DNA from: Promethearchaeia archaeon
Lineage (GTDB): Archaea > Asgardarchaeota > Lokiarchaeia > Sigyniarchaeales > SOKP01
Assembly: GCA_029856235.1 (NCBI GenBank)
Contig: JAHQWP010000085.1
Span: 1-36,020, forward strand
DNA: 36,020 bases
Direction: 5' to 3'
Shown one piece after another: positions 8,465-15,559 of the stretch. The translations under genes and the position numbers were made by a program. Each line of letters opens with the position of its first letter. Position 1 is the stretch's first letter. Under the pieces are notes generated by a model. It was not told the origin of the DNA, ran no database searches, and saw nothing but the letters and a program-made list of their open reading frames with translations.

Positions 8465-9193
8465 ATGAGTTCAGAGCGAAACAAAGGAAAAACCAGAAGT
8501 CGTTCACCACAAAAAAAAGCTGAACAGTTTGAACGTATTTTAGATGCTGGAAAACAATTGTTTAATGAAAAGGGTATAGAAGGATTTAGTTTACGCGGTT
8601 TGGCTAAAAATCTTGACATGAACCAAAATAATCTGTATAATTATATTGATAGCAAGCGAGAACTTTGGATAGCTATTCGGAATAAATTCTATAAGCAATT
8701 TAAAGACGAGAATAAAGTAATAATAGAATCTCATAAAGGATCTAAAGTGGATCTGTTAATGAAAATCTTTAATCATTTTCTCGAGTTTGCTGAAAATGAC
8801 CCCGCGGCATCAAGATTGATGCATATTATACCTTCACCACCGTCTGACAAGGTAGGAAAATTTGAAAAAGAATATAAGGCTTTTAATTTTTTAGACGGAA
8901 CAACTCGTAAAATACAGGAAGCCATAAATAACGGAGAAATTAAAGAAGATAACAGCGCGGTTCTTTCCTTCTTTATATACAGTTTAATTTTAGGGGCTTC
9001 AATTGTAGAATATAATATGAGAATTCTTGAAGACAATAATAGTGTGAAGAAGGAAACAAAAGCGGACGAAACTATTCAATTTAGAACTCAACCTTTTACA
9101 AGCCAAGAATTTAGAAAGTACGTGTTAAAAAAATTAGAATTGGGGTTAACAGATCCAAATTTAATTGTAAAAGAATCAGATTATAAAGAATAG
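8465..9193 (+). CDS. TetR/AcrR-family transcriptional regulator
   Basis: This is a 242-residue protein. After a basic N-terminal tail of about 20 residues comes a clear TetR helix-turn-helix at about 22-70 (RILDAGKQLFNEKGIEGFSL, then LAKNLDMNQNNLYNYIDSKR). The rest is a mainly helical ligand-binding and dimerisation domain with no recognisable ligand signature. The C-terminal 40 residues are longer and more charged than in typical TetR proteins of about 200 residues. TetR proteins usually bind acyl-CoAs, fatty acids or hydrophobic ligands when encoded beside acyl-CoA genes, so an acyl-CoA-responsive repressor is a fair inference. The symmetric 19-bp site directly upstream suggests autoregulation, and the same site recurs before five other units here. 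The start ATG is preceded by AAGTGTGA. Confidence 0.88.
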   Translation: MSSERNKGKTRSRSPQKKAEQFERILDAGKQLFNEKGIEGFSLRGLAKNLDMNQNNLYNYIDSKRELWIAIRNKFYKQFKDENKVIIESHKGSKVDLLMKIFNHFLEFAENDPAASRLMHIIPSPPSDKVGKFEKEYKAFNFLDGTTRKIQEAINNGEIKEDNSAVLSFFIYSLILGASIVEYNMRILEDNNSVKKETKADETIQFRTQPFTSQEFRKYVLKKLELGLTDPNLIVKESDYKE

Positions 9194-9277
9194 AACTTTT
9201 TTTTCCTCTCAAAATTATCCTAATTAAGATTAAACTGATATAACATCTATCTAGTGGAGTCTAAAAAAAATATTATA

Positions 9278-9296
9278 AATATACATTGATCATTAA
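9278..9296 (+). promoter_or_regulatory. Copy 5 of shared 19-bp motif, upstream of SDR/HAD operon
   Basis: The sequence is AATATACATTGATCATTAA. It keeps both ends of the pattern but has a diverged centre. It lies 41 bases before the SDR start and overlaps TATAAATA. Confidence 0.45.
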
Positions 9297-9337
9297 GAAC
9301 TATATATCAATCAAAAGAAATATAAAGTGAAAAATAA

Positions 9338-10249
9338 ATGGGAATGTTAGATGGAAAGGTTGCCATTGTAACTGGCGCTGGACGAGGATTAGGAAGAGAG
9401 GAAGCGTTATTAATGGCAAAAGAAGGATGCAATTTGATTGTTAATGATATTAGTGGCGCAGAAGAAGTAGCTAAGGAGTGTGAAAAGCTCGGAGTTAAGG
9501 TTATTTCTAATAATGACTCTGTAACTGATTTTAAAAAAGCAGCTGAAATGATAGATCAAGCAATTTCGGAATTTGGTAAATTAGATATTGTTGTGAATAA
9601 TGCTGGGATTATTAGGGATAGAATGATCTTTAATATGTCAGAGCAAGATTTTGACGATGTTGTTGCCGTTTCCTTGAAAGGAACATTTAATTTAACTCGC
9701 CACGCGGCTGTTTATTTTAGAAAGATGGGTAAAGAAGATCCAGAAATAAAGAATTTTGGACGGATTATAAATACGGCTTCTGATTCGGGATTATATGGTA
9801 ATGTTGGTCAGTCTAATTATGGTGCGGCGAAATCAGGTATCGCAACTTTCACCGCAATAGTATCTCGAGAAATAGCTAAGTATGCAACTGTTAATTGCGT
9901 TGTACCAAGTGCAAGAACGCCAATGACTACCGAAGAGACTCCAAAACTGGTTGGTTGGATGAGCACTAAAACGAAAGATGGATTTGATTTGTTTCATCCT
10001 GCTCATTTTGCACCATTAGTGGTGTTTTTAGCTTCAGATAAAGCTAGAGAAATCAATGGAGAAGTTTTTAGAGCAATTGGCGATAAAGTCTGGGTGTACC
10101 GTGGATGGAGAGCTGTAAAAATGATTGAAAACAATGGTAAGCCATTCACAGCTGAACTCTTAGCTGACCGCGTTAAAAGCGAACTGATGAAGAACTTGCC
10201 TTCGAAAAGTGAAGGTGCTGCTACCCCAGATGTATTGTTTGGCAAATGA
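9338..10249 (+). CDS. Short-chain dehydrogenase, MFE-2-type (R)-3-hydroxyacyl-CoA dehydrogenase candidate
   Basis: This 303-residue classical SDR has the cofactor motif T12-GAGRGLG-19, an acidic residue after beta-2 (VNDIS, favouring NAD), and NNAG at 87-90. The catalytic residues are Ser in NTASDSG (148 or 150), Tyr161 and Lys165 in QSNYGAAKSG. It is longer than the usual 250 residues. The C-terminal tail (VWVYRGWRAVKM, then TAELLADRV) resembles the dehydrogenase unit of peroxisomal multifunctional enzyme type 2 and its bacterial homologues. That points to NAD-dependent oxidation of (R)-3-hydroxyacyl-CoA, or the reverse. It is the first gene of a pair with a 3-hydroxyacyl-CoA dehydrogenase 33 bases downstream. 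The assignment to SDR is firm and to MFE-2 type likely. Confidence 0.83.
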   Translation: MGMLDGKVAIVTGAGRGLGREEALLMAKEGCNLIVNDISGAEEVAKECEKLGVKVISNNDSVTDFKKAAEMIDQAISEFGKLDIVVNNAGIIRDRMIFNMSEQDFDDVVAVSLKGTFNLTRHAAVYFRKMGKEDPEIKNFGRIINTASDSGLYGNVGQSNYGAAKSGIATFTAIVSREIAKYATVNCVVPSARTPMTTEETPKLVGWMSTKTKDGFDLFHPAHFAPLVVFLASDKAREINGEVFRAIGDKVWVYRGWRAVKMIENNGKPFTAELLADRVKSELMKNLPSKSEGAATPDVLFGK

Positions 10250-10282
10250 TTTACTCTTATTAAAAATATTGAGAGGATTATT

Positions 10283-11458
10283 ATGACAAAAGTAAAAAAT
10301 GTTGTTATGTTAGGATTTGGAGACATGGGAAAAGGAATTACCCAAGTGTGCTTAATGGCAGGCCATAATGTTATTGCGGTTGATGTTATTGATGAAATCA
10401 TTGAAAAAGGGTTAGAATATAATAAAACAGGATTCGAAAAACTCGAAGCTAAAGGGAAATTGCCAGAGGGTGTTTCCGCAGGCGCCATAATGGCAAATTT
10501 AAGCGTAAATAAAGACCTAGCTGAAGCAGTTAAAAATGCTGATTTAGTTATAGAAGCTGTCGTCGAAAAACTAGATGTAAAACAAAAACTCTGTAACACA
10601 GTTATTGAGAATTCGCCAGATCATTGCATTTTTGCGTCGAACACGTCATCAATAAGTATTACTGAAATTGCTCAAGGCTGTAATAAACCGCAAAACGTTA
10701 TTGGAATGCATTTTTTTAACCCTGCTCCTTTGATGCGACTAATAGAAGTGATAAAAGGTGATAAAAGTTCTGACGAGGCAATGGATATTGGAGTCGAATT
10801 CTCAGAATCTTTACCTTGTTTAAGAGGAAAGCGATTTGTTGCTCGCGTTCTTAAAGATCGTCCTGGATTTATCGTTAACCGTGTTTTATCACCAAGTAGT
10901 ATGTATTCAAATTTTATAGTTGATCTGGCGTATGAGAAAGGTATTCCATGGGAACAAGTAGACGCCGATTTATCCGGTCCTAATGCTCCAATGACTTCGC
11001 TTACACTATCAGATTTTACTGGTAGGGACATTGCTTACCATGCTCAATTATATTACGCTGAGAAACTTTCTCCTGATTTTAAACCGGGCAAAGTTTTAAC
11101 GATGCAAGTCGAAGAAGGGAAATTGGGAAAAAAAACAGGTCAAGGGTTCTATGATTGGTCTAAAGGACGACCACAACCAGATCTTTCTAAAAAAGCTGGC
11201 TTAGTGAACCGTTTAGTATTCGGAGCTATCAGTGCTAACGAGGGATGTAGAATATTAGAAGAAGGTGTCGTTTCTAGTTGGAGCGTTATAGATGAGGCGA
11301 TATTAGCAGGTATGAACTTTCCAGGGCCAATGAAATTCGCAACTGAACACTACGAAGAAATGGCTAAACTTTTAGAGGAATATTCTGAGAAGTTGCAAAA
11401 ACCATATTTGAAACCATGCGAATTATTAAAAACTGGAAAATTTGTTGATATGGTTTAA
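10283..11458 (+). CDS. 3-hydroxyacyl-CoA dehydrogenase (HAD/FadB-type, stand-alone)
   Basis: This is a 391-residue NAD-binding protein. It begins with VVMLGFGDMGKGI (GxGxxG at 11-16) and an acidic residue in AVDV. The catalytic region carries NTSSISITEIA (Ser about 122), H143 in GMHFFNPAPLMRL, E155, and RPGFIVNRVL with Asn199. The spacing between the Ser, His and Glu matches the known L-3-hydroxyacyl-CoA dehydrogenases. One or two C-terminal helical 6PGDH-like domains follow. It would oxidise (S)-3-hydroxyacyl-CoA to 3-ketoacyl-CoA in the cytoplasm. The ribosome site is GAGAGGATT. It is co-transcribed with the SDR gene, giving an operon with dehydrogenases of apparently opposite stereospecificity, which would be consistent with epimerisation or with broad acyl-CoA substrates. 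No hydratase domain is fused. Confidence 0.88.
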   Translation: MTKVKNVVMLGFGDMGKGITQVCLMAGHNVIAVDVIDEIIEKGLEYNKTGFEKLEAKGKLPEGVSAGAIMANLSVNKDLAEAVKNADLVIEAVVEKLDVKQKLCNTVIENSPDHCIFASNTSSISITEIAQGCNKPQNVIGMHFFNPAPLMRLIEVIKGDKSSDEAMDIGVEFSESLPCLRGKRFVARVLKDRPGFIVNRVLSPSSMYSNFIVDLAYEKGIPWEQVDADLSGPNAPMTSLTLSDFTGRDIAYHAQLYYAEKLSPDFKPGKVLTMQVEEGKLGKKTGQGFYDWSKGRPQPDLSKKAGLVNRLVFGAISANEGCRILEEGVVSSWSVIDEAILAGMNFPGPMKFATEHYEEMAKLLEEYSEKLQKPYLKPCELLKTGKFVDMV

Positions 11459-11499
11459 AATAAAGAAAAAGGACAAAAAATTTTATTTTATTTTTTTAA

Positions 11500-12324
11500 T
11501 TATTTACCTGTAAATTTAGGTTTTCTCTTTTGTAAAAATGCTGTCACACCTTCGGTAACATCTTTAGATTGTGAATTAACCGCATAACCCAAATGTTCAA
11601 ATTGAAGCCCAACATTTAGTGGTACTTGAGTACCATAGTCTATTGCTTTCTTTATGACAAATAGGCTTTTTGTGGCGGCGTTTCCTAACCAAGTTGCTTT
11701 TTCATGCACTAAATCTTCGAAATCATCATTATCGACCAAGTATGATACTAATCCCCAATCATACAAAACTTCAGCTGAATAATGCTCACCGAAATAAATC
11801 ATGGTTTTAGTTCTTATTTTACCTAAATTTCTGATTAGTCTCTGTGTTCCTCCATTGAAGGGAGCGATTCCTCGTTTAATTTCTGGAAAACCAAATGCAG
11901 AGCGCTTTGATGCTATAACAATATCGCATACTAGTACTAGTTCAAATCCGCCACCTAAAGCGTAACCATCTACAGCAGCTATGATGGGTTTTGGAAATCT
12001 CTCTATTGAATCATAGTACTTATGTCTTAAATGCATTGCATGACTCTGATCCATTAAATTACTTGGATCAACATCAGGATGCCTACGAGCTGATAAATCA
12101 GCGCCGGCAGAAAAGGCTGGTTTTTTAACGAAATCTTTAGTACCTCTCAAAACTACGCATCTAACCGATTTATCTAATTCCATCGATTCAAAGGCATCAG
12201 CAATCTCTTTTAAGGTTTTATTTTGCAACGCATTTAATCTCTCTGGACGATTAATTGATATTACTGCGTAATTTCCCTCTTCCACTTTATCAATTTTAAT
12301 ATGTTCAAATTTTAGTTCTGACAC
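11500..12324 (-). CDS. Enoyl-CoA hydratase/isomerase (crotonase family)
   Basis: This is a crotonase of about 274 residues. The oxyanion-hole strand is AFSAGADLSARRHP. The helix is GYALGGGFELVLVCDIVIA with Glu128, and FGFPEIKRGI carries the second Glu148, so both catalytic acids of classical hydratases are present. It ends with FLQKRKPKFTGK, a typical crotonase C-terminus. It would hydrate trans-2-enoyl-CoA to (S)-3-hydroxyacyl-CoA, feeding the HAD encoded convergently just beside it. I prefer the GTG at 12324 because the GTG at 12336 lies inside the AGGTGA ribosome site; the longer version would add four residues. The 3' ends of this gene and the HAD gene are 41 bases apart, with T-rich stretches serving both directions. 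Confidence 0.87.
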   Translation of the reverse strand: MSELKFEHIKIDKVEEGNYAVISINRPERLNALQNKTLKEIADAFESMELDKSVRCVVLRGTKDFVKKPAFSAGADLSARRHPDVDPSNLMDQSHAMHLRHKYYDSIERFPKPIIAAVDGYALGGGFELVLVCDIVIASKRSAFGFPEIKRGIAPFNGGTQRLIRNLGKIRTKTMIYFGEHYSAEVLYDWGLVSYLVDNDDFEDLVHEKATWLGNAATKSLFVIKKAIDYGTQVPLNVGLQFEHLGYAVNSQSKDVTEGVTAFLQKRKPKFTGK

Positions 12325-12385
12325 TTCAAATTTCACCTATATATTTTTTTAAATAAAAATAAGGATAGTTTTAAAAAAAAGCTAA

Positions 12386-12808
12386 TTAAAACCGAGAAGA
12401 TTCTCTCGGTGCACCTTCTTTATTTCTAAAATAGTACCCAAAGAGATAACCTATTATTAATCCAACAAATACGGTCATTATCCCAAAATTCACTAATAAG
12501 GCTAATAAAAATAGGAAAAAATCAATCGCATATACTAATGCTATGAAAATACTTGCTAATATTATTGATAATACTGAACCAGTTAATCCTACAATAATAC
12601 CCGTTTTAATATGTGATTGTGATTCTTTTTTATATTTAAACGTAAAATAGAGGCCAAAACAACATCCTATAACCAAATATATATCTCCAAAAAAGATAAT
12701 TCCATAAGGTAAAATTGTCAGCAAGATACTTGTAAATAAGGCGATTATAATAATTCCAATCAGCATATTATATCTTTGGATAAATCCAGATTCAGACTTG
12801 ATATCCAT
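12386..12808 (-). CDS. Small four-helix membrane protein, unknown function
   Basis: This is a 140-residue protein dominated by hydrophobic segments: about residues 13-34 (MLIGIIIIALFTSILLTILP), 36-53, 68-95 and 97-130. This suggests four membrane spans with a short basic N-terminus and a charged tail (RNKEGAPRESSRF). It resembles the many small integral membrane proteins annotated only as hypothetical in archaea. I recognise no motif. The ATG has GTGA six bases or so upstream, supporting real translation. It lies 61 bases before the crotonase start in the same direction, so it could be co-transcribed, but a functional link is not evident. Confidence 0.6.
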   Translation of the reverse strand: MDIKSESGFIQRYNMLIGIIIIALFTSILLTILPYGIIFFGDIYLVIGCCFGLYFTFKYKKESQSHIKTGIIVGLTGSVLSIILASIFIALVYAIDFFLFLLALLVNFGIMTVFVGLIIGYLFGYYFRNKEGAPRESSRF

Positions 12809-13093
12809 TTATTTTTTCACATCTTTTTATAAAACTAGGATAAATAATTGTCTATTAAATAAAGAATTTTTCAAATATAATTAAAAATGTTGGTTAACAA
12901 GAAAAAAAGCGTAAATTCATTTTAAACCCTCTTTGCAAGTCTACAATCTATAGTGAAATAAGTTTTATATCTAACTCTTTGGTTTCAGGGATAAAACATG
13001 ATTTAGGGTGTGTATTTTTATCTAAAATCATATTTATGCAAAATTCATAGTGAGATCGACTACAAAATATTAATATTAAAAAAATTATTAATA

Positions 13094-13112
13094 AATATAC
13101 GATTTATATTTA
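13094..13112 (+). promoter_or_regulatory. Copy 6 of shared 19-bp motif, upstream of DmsA-like gene 1
   Basis: The sequence is AATATACGATTTATATTTA. It contains the perfect inverted repeat AATATA-N5-TATATT. It is farther from its gene (about 135 bases) than the other copies. Confidence 0.45.
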
Positions 13113-13140
13113 TAAAAGTTTAATTCTTAAAAAATTTGTA

Positions 13141-13172
13141 TATACTAAATTTAACCCGATTATACTAAATTT
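13141..13172 (+). repeat. 12-base direct repeat TATACTAAATTT, two copies 20 bases apart
   Basis: TATACTAAATTT occurs at 13141-13152 and again at 13161-13172. The start-to-start distance of 20 bases is about two helical turns, putting both on the same face of DNA. This arrangement is typical of tandem regulator sites. It lies between the 19-bp motif and the DmsA-like start. Confidence 0.5.
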
Positions 13173-13246
13173 GATAAGAAATATGAAAGCTCAATATTTA
13201 TTTGTTTATCTTTCATAAAAAACATTAATTAATTGGTGATAATAAT

Positions 13247-15559
13247 ATGGAAAATGAAGAAGTTTTGAAAGATGATGATATTAAAATTATCCACACAACT
13301 TCTGCTTTTGATTGTGGAGGGCGGTGTCCTTTAAGGTTTCATGTGAAGGATGGCAAAATCATCAGAGTAGAAGGTGATGACACGGCAGATCCCGATAACC
13401 AACTTAGAGCTTGCCTACGATGTCGATCAATAAGGGGTTATCTTTACCATCCAGAACGATTAAAATATCCTCTAAAAAGATCAGGACCAAAGGGTTCTGG
13501 TCAATTTGAAAGAATAACATGGGATGAAGCTCTTGATACAGTTGCCGCTAAGATTAAGGAAGTTAAGGAAAAATATGGAAATCAGAGTCTATTGGTTGTA
13601 GCTAATGGAGGATACTTTGGTTCTCTACATCTTCCTGCTGCAGCATATCAAAGATTATTTAATGCTTTAGGAGGGTTCTCAACAACATATGGAAATATAT
13701 CCTCGCAAGGAGCGATATATGGAACACAAGCGTCGTATGGTTTTGGCCAAATTTTTGTAGGAAATAGTAAAGAAGACTGGATGAATTCTAAATTGATAAT
13801 CCTCTGGGGTTTCGATCCTGCACGTATGATTGGGGGGACAAATACTCTATGGTGGTTAATTAAAGCAAAGGAAAATGGAGCAAAGGTAATAGCTATTGAT
13901 CCAAGATATACAGATACTGCTTTAACTGTAGCTGATCAATGGATTCCAATAATTCCTGGAACTGATGTCGCCATGATGGCCGCTGTGGCATACGTGATTT
14001 TAAAAGAAAATCTTCAGGATCAAGAATTTCTTGATAAATATACTCATGGATTTGGTAAATATAAAGCATATGTAATGGGTGAGGATGATGGTATCCCGAA
14101 AACACCAGAATGGGCTGAAAAGATATGTGGCGTAAAATCCTCCACAATTACAGAATTAGCTAGAGAATATGCTACAACAAAACCTGCCGCACTAGAAGAC
14201 GCTCAGGGTCCAGCAAGATCGTATATGGGTGGTCAATATAATCGCGCAGCAATTACATTATCTGCAATGACAGGAAACATAGGAAGACCTGGAGGAAGTG
14301 CTTGTGGTGGACTTCACGGAATTCCTTATGCACACATGTTTAGATCAATTGCGATTCCTCCTGGTGTGAATAAAGCATACCCAAAAGGGCCTTCTTTAAG
14401 AGGTAATATAAATCCAAGAGATCGCTTAGATAAAAAGGTGCATGTTAATAAAGTTTTTGATGCAATTCTCAAGGGTAAAGCTGGTGGATATCCTTTTGAT
14501 GCCAAATTTGCTATGTTTTTCCAATGTGATTTTCTAAATCAAATAGGAAATGCAAACCTTTCAAGGAAAGCTATGCAGAGAGAAGATTTGTTTACTGTAG
14601 TCCCTGAAATTTGGATGACTCCTACGGCCCAATATGCTGATATAGTACTTCCGGTCACAAGTTTTGCTGCTAGGAGTGATCTTACAAGACCATGGCCATC
14701 AGGTCCTTATTTTGGACACATGAATAAGGCAATTGAGCCACTTGGAGAGTGCAAGGATGATATAAGGATAGCTGAGGAACTGGCAAAACGATTGGGTATC
14801 GAAAACTTCGGATTAGATGCCGTACTTAATGAATTCATGAAAGCAACTAGCAAAAGTGTCCAGGAAGAAATACAACAATTAGATACTGTTGAAGAAAAAA
14901 TGTTACGTGTGTTTACAGCTCTTGCTCCGGATTTAAAACAATATATTGGAAAAGATTATCAAAAATATAAAACCGATGGTGTTTATAGAATCAAAGATGT
15001 AAAACCGTATGTAGCATTTAAAAAGAATATAGATGATTTTGAAAACAATCCTTGGCCAACTCCATCTGGAAAGATTGAAATTTTCTCAGACCAAATCGCC
15101 AGTTGGAACAACCCTATGGCTCCTGCTATTCCAAGTTATGTCCCTACATGGGAAAATCGTGATGATCCATTAGCAGAAAAGTACCCTCTCCAATTTTTAA
15201 GTTTTCATCCTCGACACTCAGTTCACTCTGAATTACAAAAAGTCGAATGGCTACAAGAAATTGGATTACAAAGACTATGGATAAACCCTGTTGATGCTGA
15301 GGAAAGAGGAGTTCGAGATGGAGACACTGTTCTAGTCTTCAATGACCGTGGAACAATTTCGGTTAATGCTTGGGTAACAAAACGAATTATCCCTGGAGTG
15401 GTTGCAATGCCAGAAGGAGCTTGGTTTAATCCTGATGAAGATGGAATTGATAGAGGAGGTTGTGCAAACACATTAACTAAAGACGCGATGAGTGAAGGAG
15501 GCGCTGCTGCATTGAAGACATGTCTAGTTCAAGTAAAAACTGAGAAGGAGTGTGCCTAA
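13247..15559 (+). CDS. DmsA-like molybdopterin oxidoreductase, catalytic subunit 1 (altered Fe-S motif)
   Basis: This is a 770-residue DMSO-reductase-family protein of DmsA type. The N-terminal Fe-S domain reads FDCGGRCPLRFHV with LRACLRCR. Then come RLKYPLKR, RITWDEALD, WGFDPARM, IDPRYTDTA, IPIIPGTDVAM and the C-terminal molybdopterin domain FNDRG with EGAWFNPDEDGIDRGGCAN. A Ser pair at 152-153 (YGNISSQG) occupies the usual Mo-ligand region. The first Cys of the expected C-x3-C-x3-C-x28-C motif is Ser19, leaving C23, C27 and C56, plus an extra C59 where relatives have Gly. There is no Tat signal, so it should be cytoplasmic. It overlaps the next gene, its electron-transfer partner. The ribosome site is GGTGAT. 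The substrate is unknown. Confidence 0.87.
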   Translation: MENEEVLKDDDIKIIHTTSAFDCGGRCPLRFHVKDGKIIRVEGDDTADPDNQLRACLRCRSIRGYLYHPERLKYPLKRSGPKGSGQFERITWDEALDTVAAKIKEVKEKYGNQSLLVVANGGYFGSLHLPAAAYQRLFNALGGFSTTYGNISSQGAIYGTQASYGFGQIFVGNSKEDWMNSKLIILWGFDPARMIGGTNTLWWLIKAKENGAKVIAIDPRYTDTALTVADQWIPIIPGTDVAMMAAVAYVILKENLQDQEFLDKYTHGFGKYKAYVMGEDDGIPKTPEWAEKICGVKSSTITELAREYATTKPAALEDAQGPARSYMGGQYNRAAITLSAMTGNIGRPGGSACGGLHGIPYAHMFRSIAIPPGVNKAYPKGPSLRGNINPRDRLDKKVHVNKVFDAILKGKAGGYPFDAKFAMFFQCDFLNQIGNANLSRKAMQREDLFTVVPEIWMTPTAQYADIVLPVTSFAARSDLTRPWPSGPYFGHMNKAIEPLGECKDDIRIAEELAKRLGIENFGLDAVLNEFMKATSKSVQEEIQQLDTVEEKMLRVFTALAPDLKQYIGKDYQKYKTDGVYRIKDVKPYVAFKKNIDDFENNPWPTPSGKIEIFSDQIASWNNPMAPAIPSYVPTWENRDDPLAEKYPLQFLSFHPRHSVHSELQKVEWLQEIGLQRLWINPVDAEERGVRDGDTVLVFNDRGTISVNAWVTKRIIPGVVAMPEGAWFNPDEDGIDRGGCANTLTKDAMSEGGAAALKTCLVQVKTEKECA

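Larger units (their letters stand above)
12809..13246. other. Long intergenic region upstream of the first molybdoenzyme operon
   Basis: About 440 bases without a convincing ORF. The right half holds one copy of the shared 19-bp motif (13094-13112) and a 12-base direct repeat (13141-13172), so it probably integrates two regulatory inputs. The left third would carry the promoter for the minus-strand membrane protein. I see no RNA gene. Confidence 0.6.

Noticed and set aside
10003-10599. Minus-strand frame of 198 codons across the SDR/HAD boundary
   Set aside because: Both plus-strand genes are well supported by motifs; this frame is their antisense shadow.
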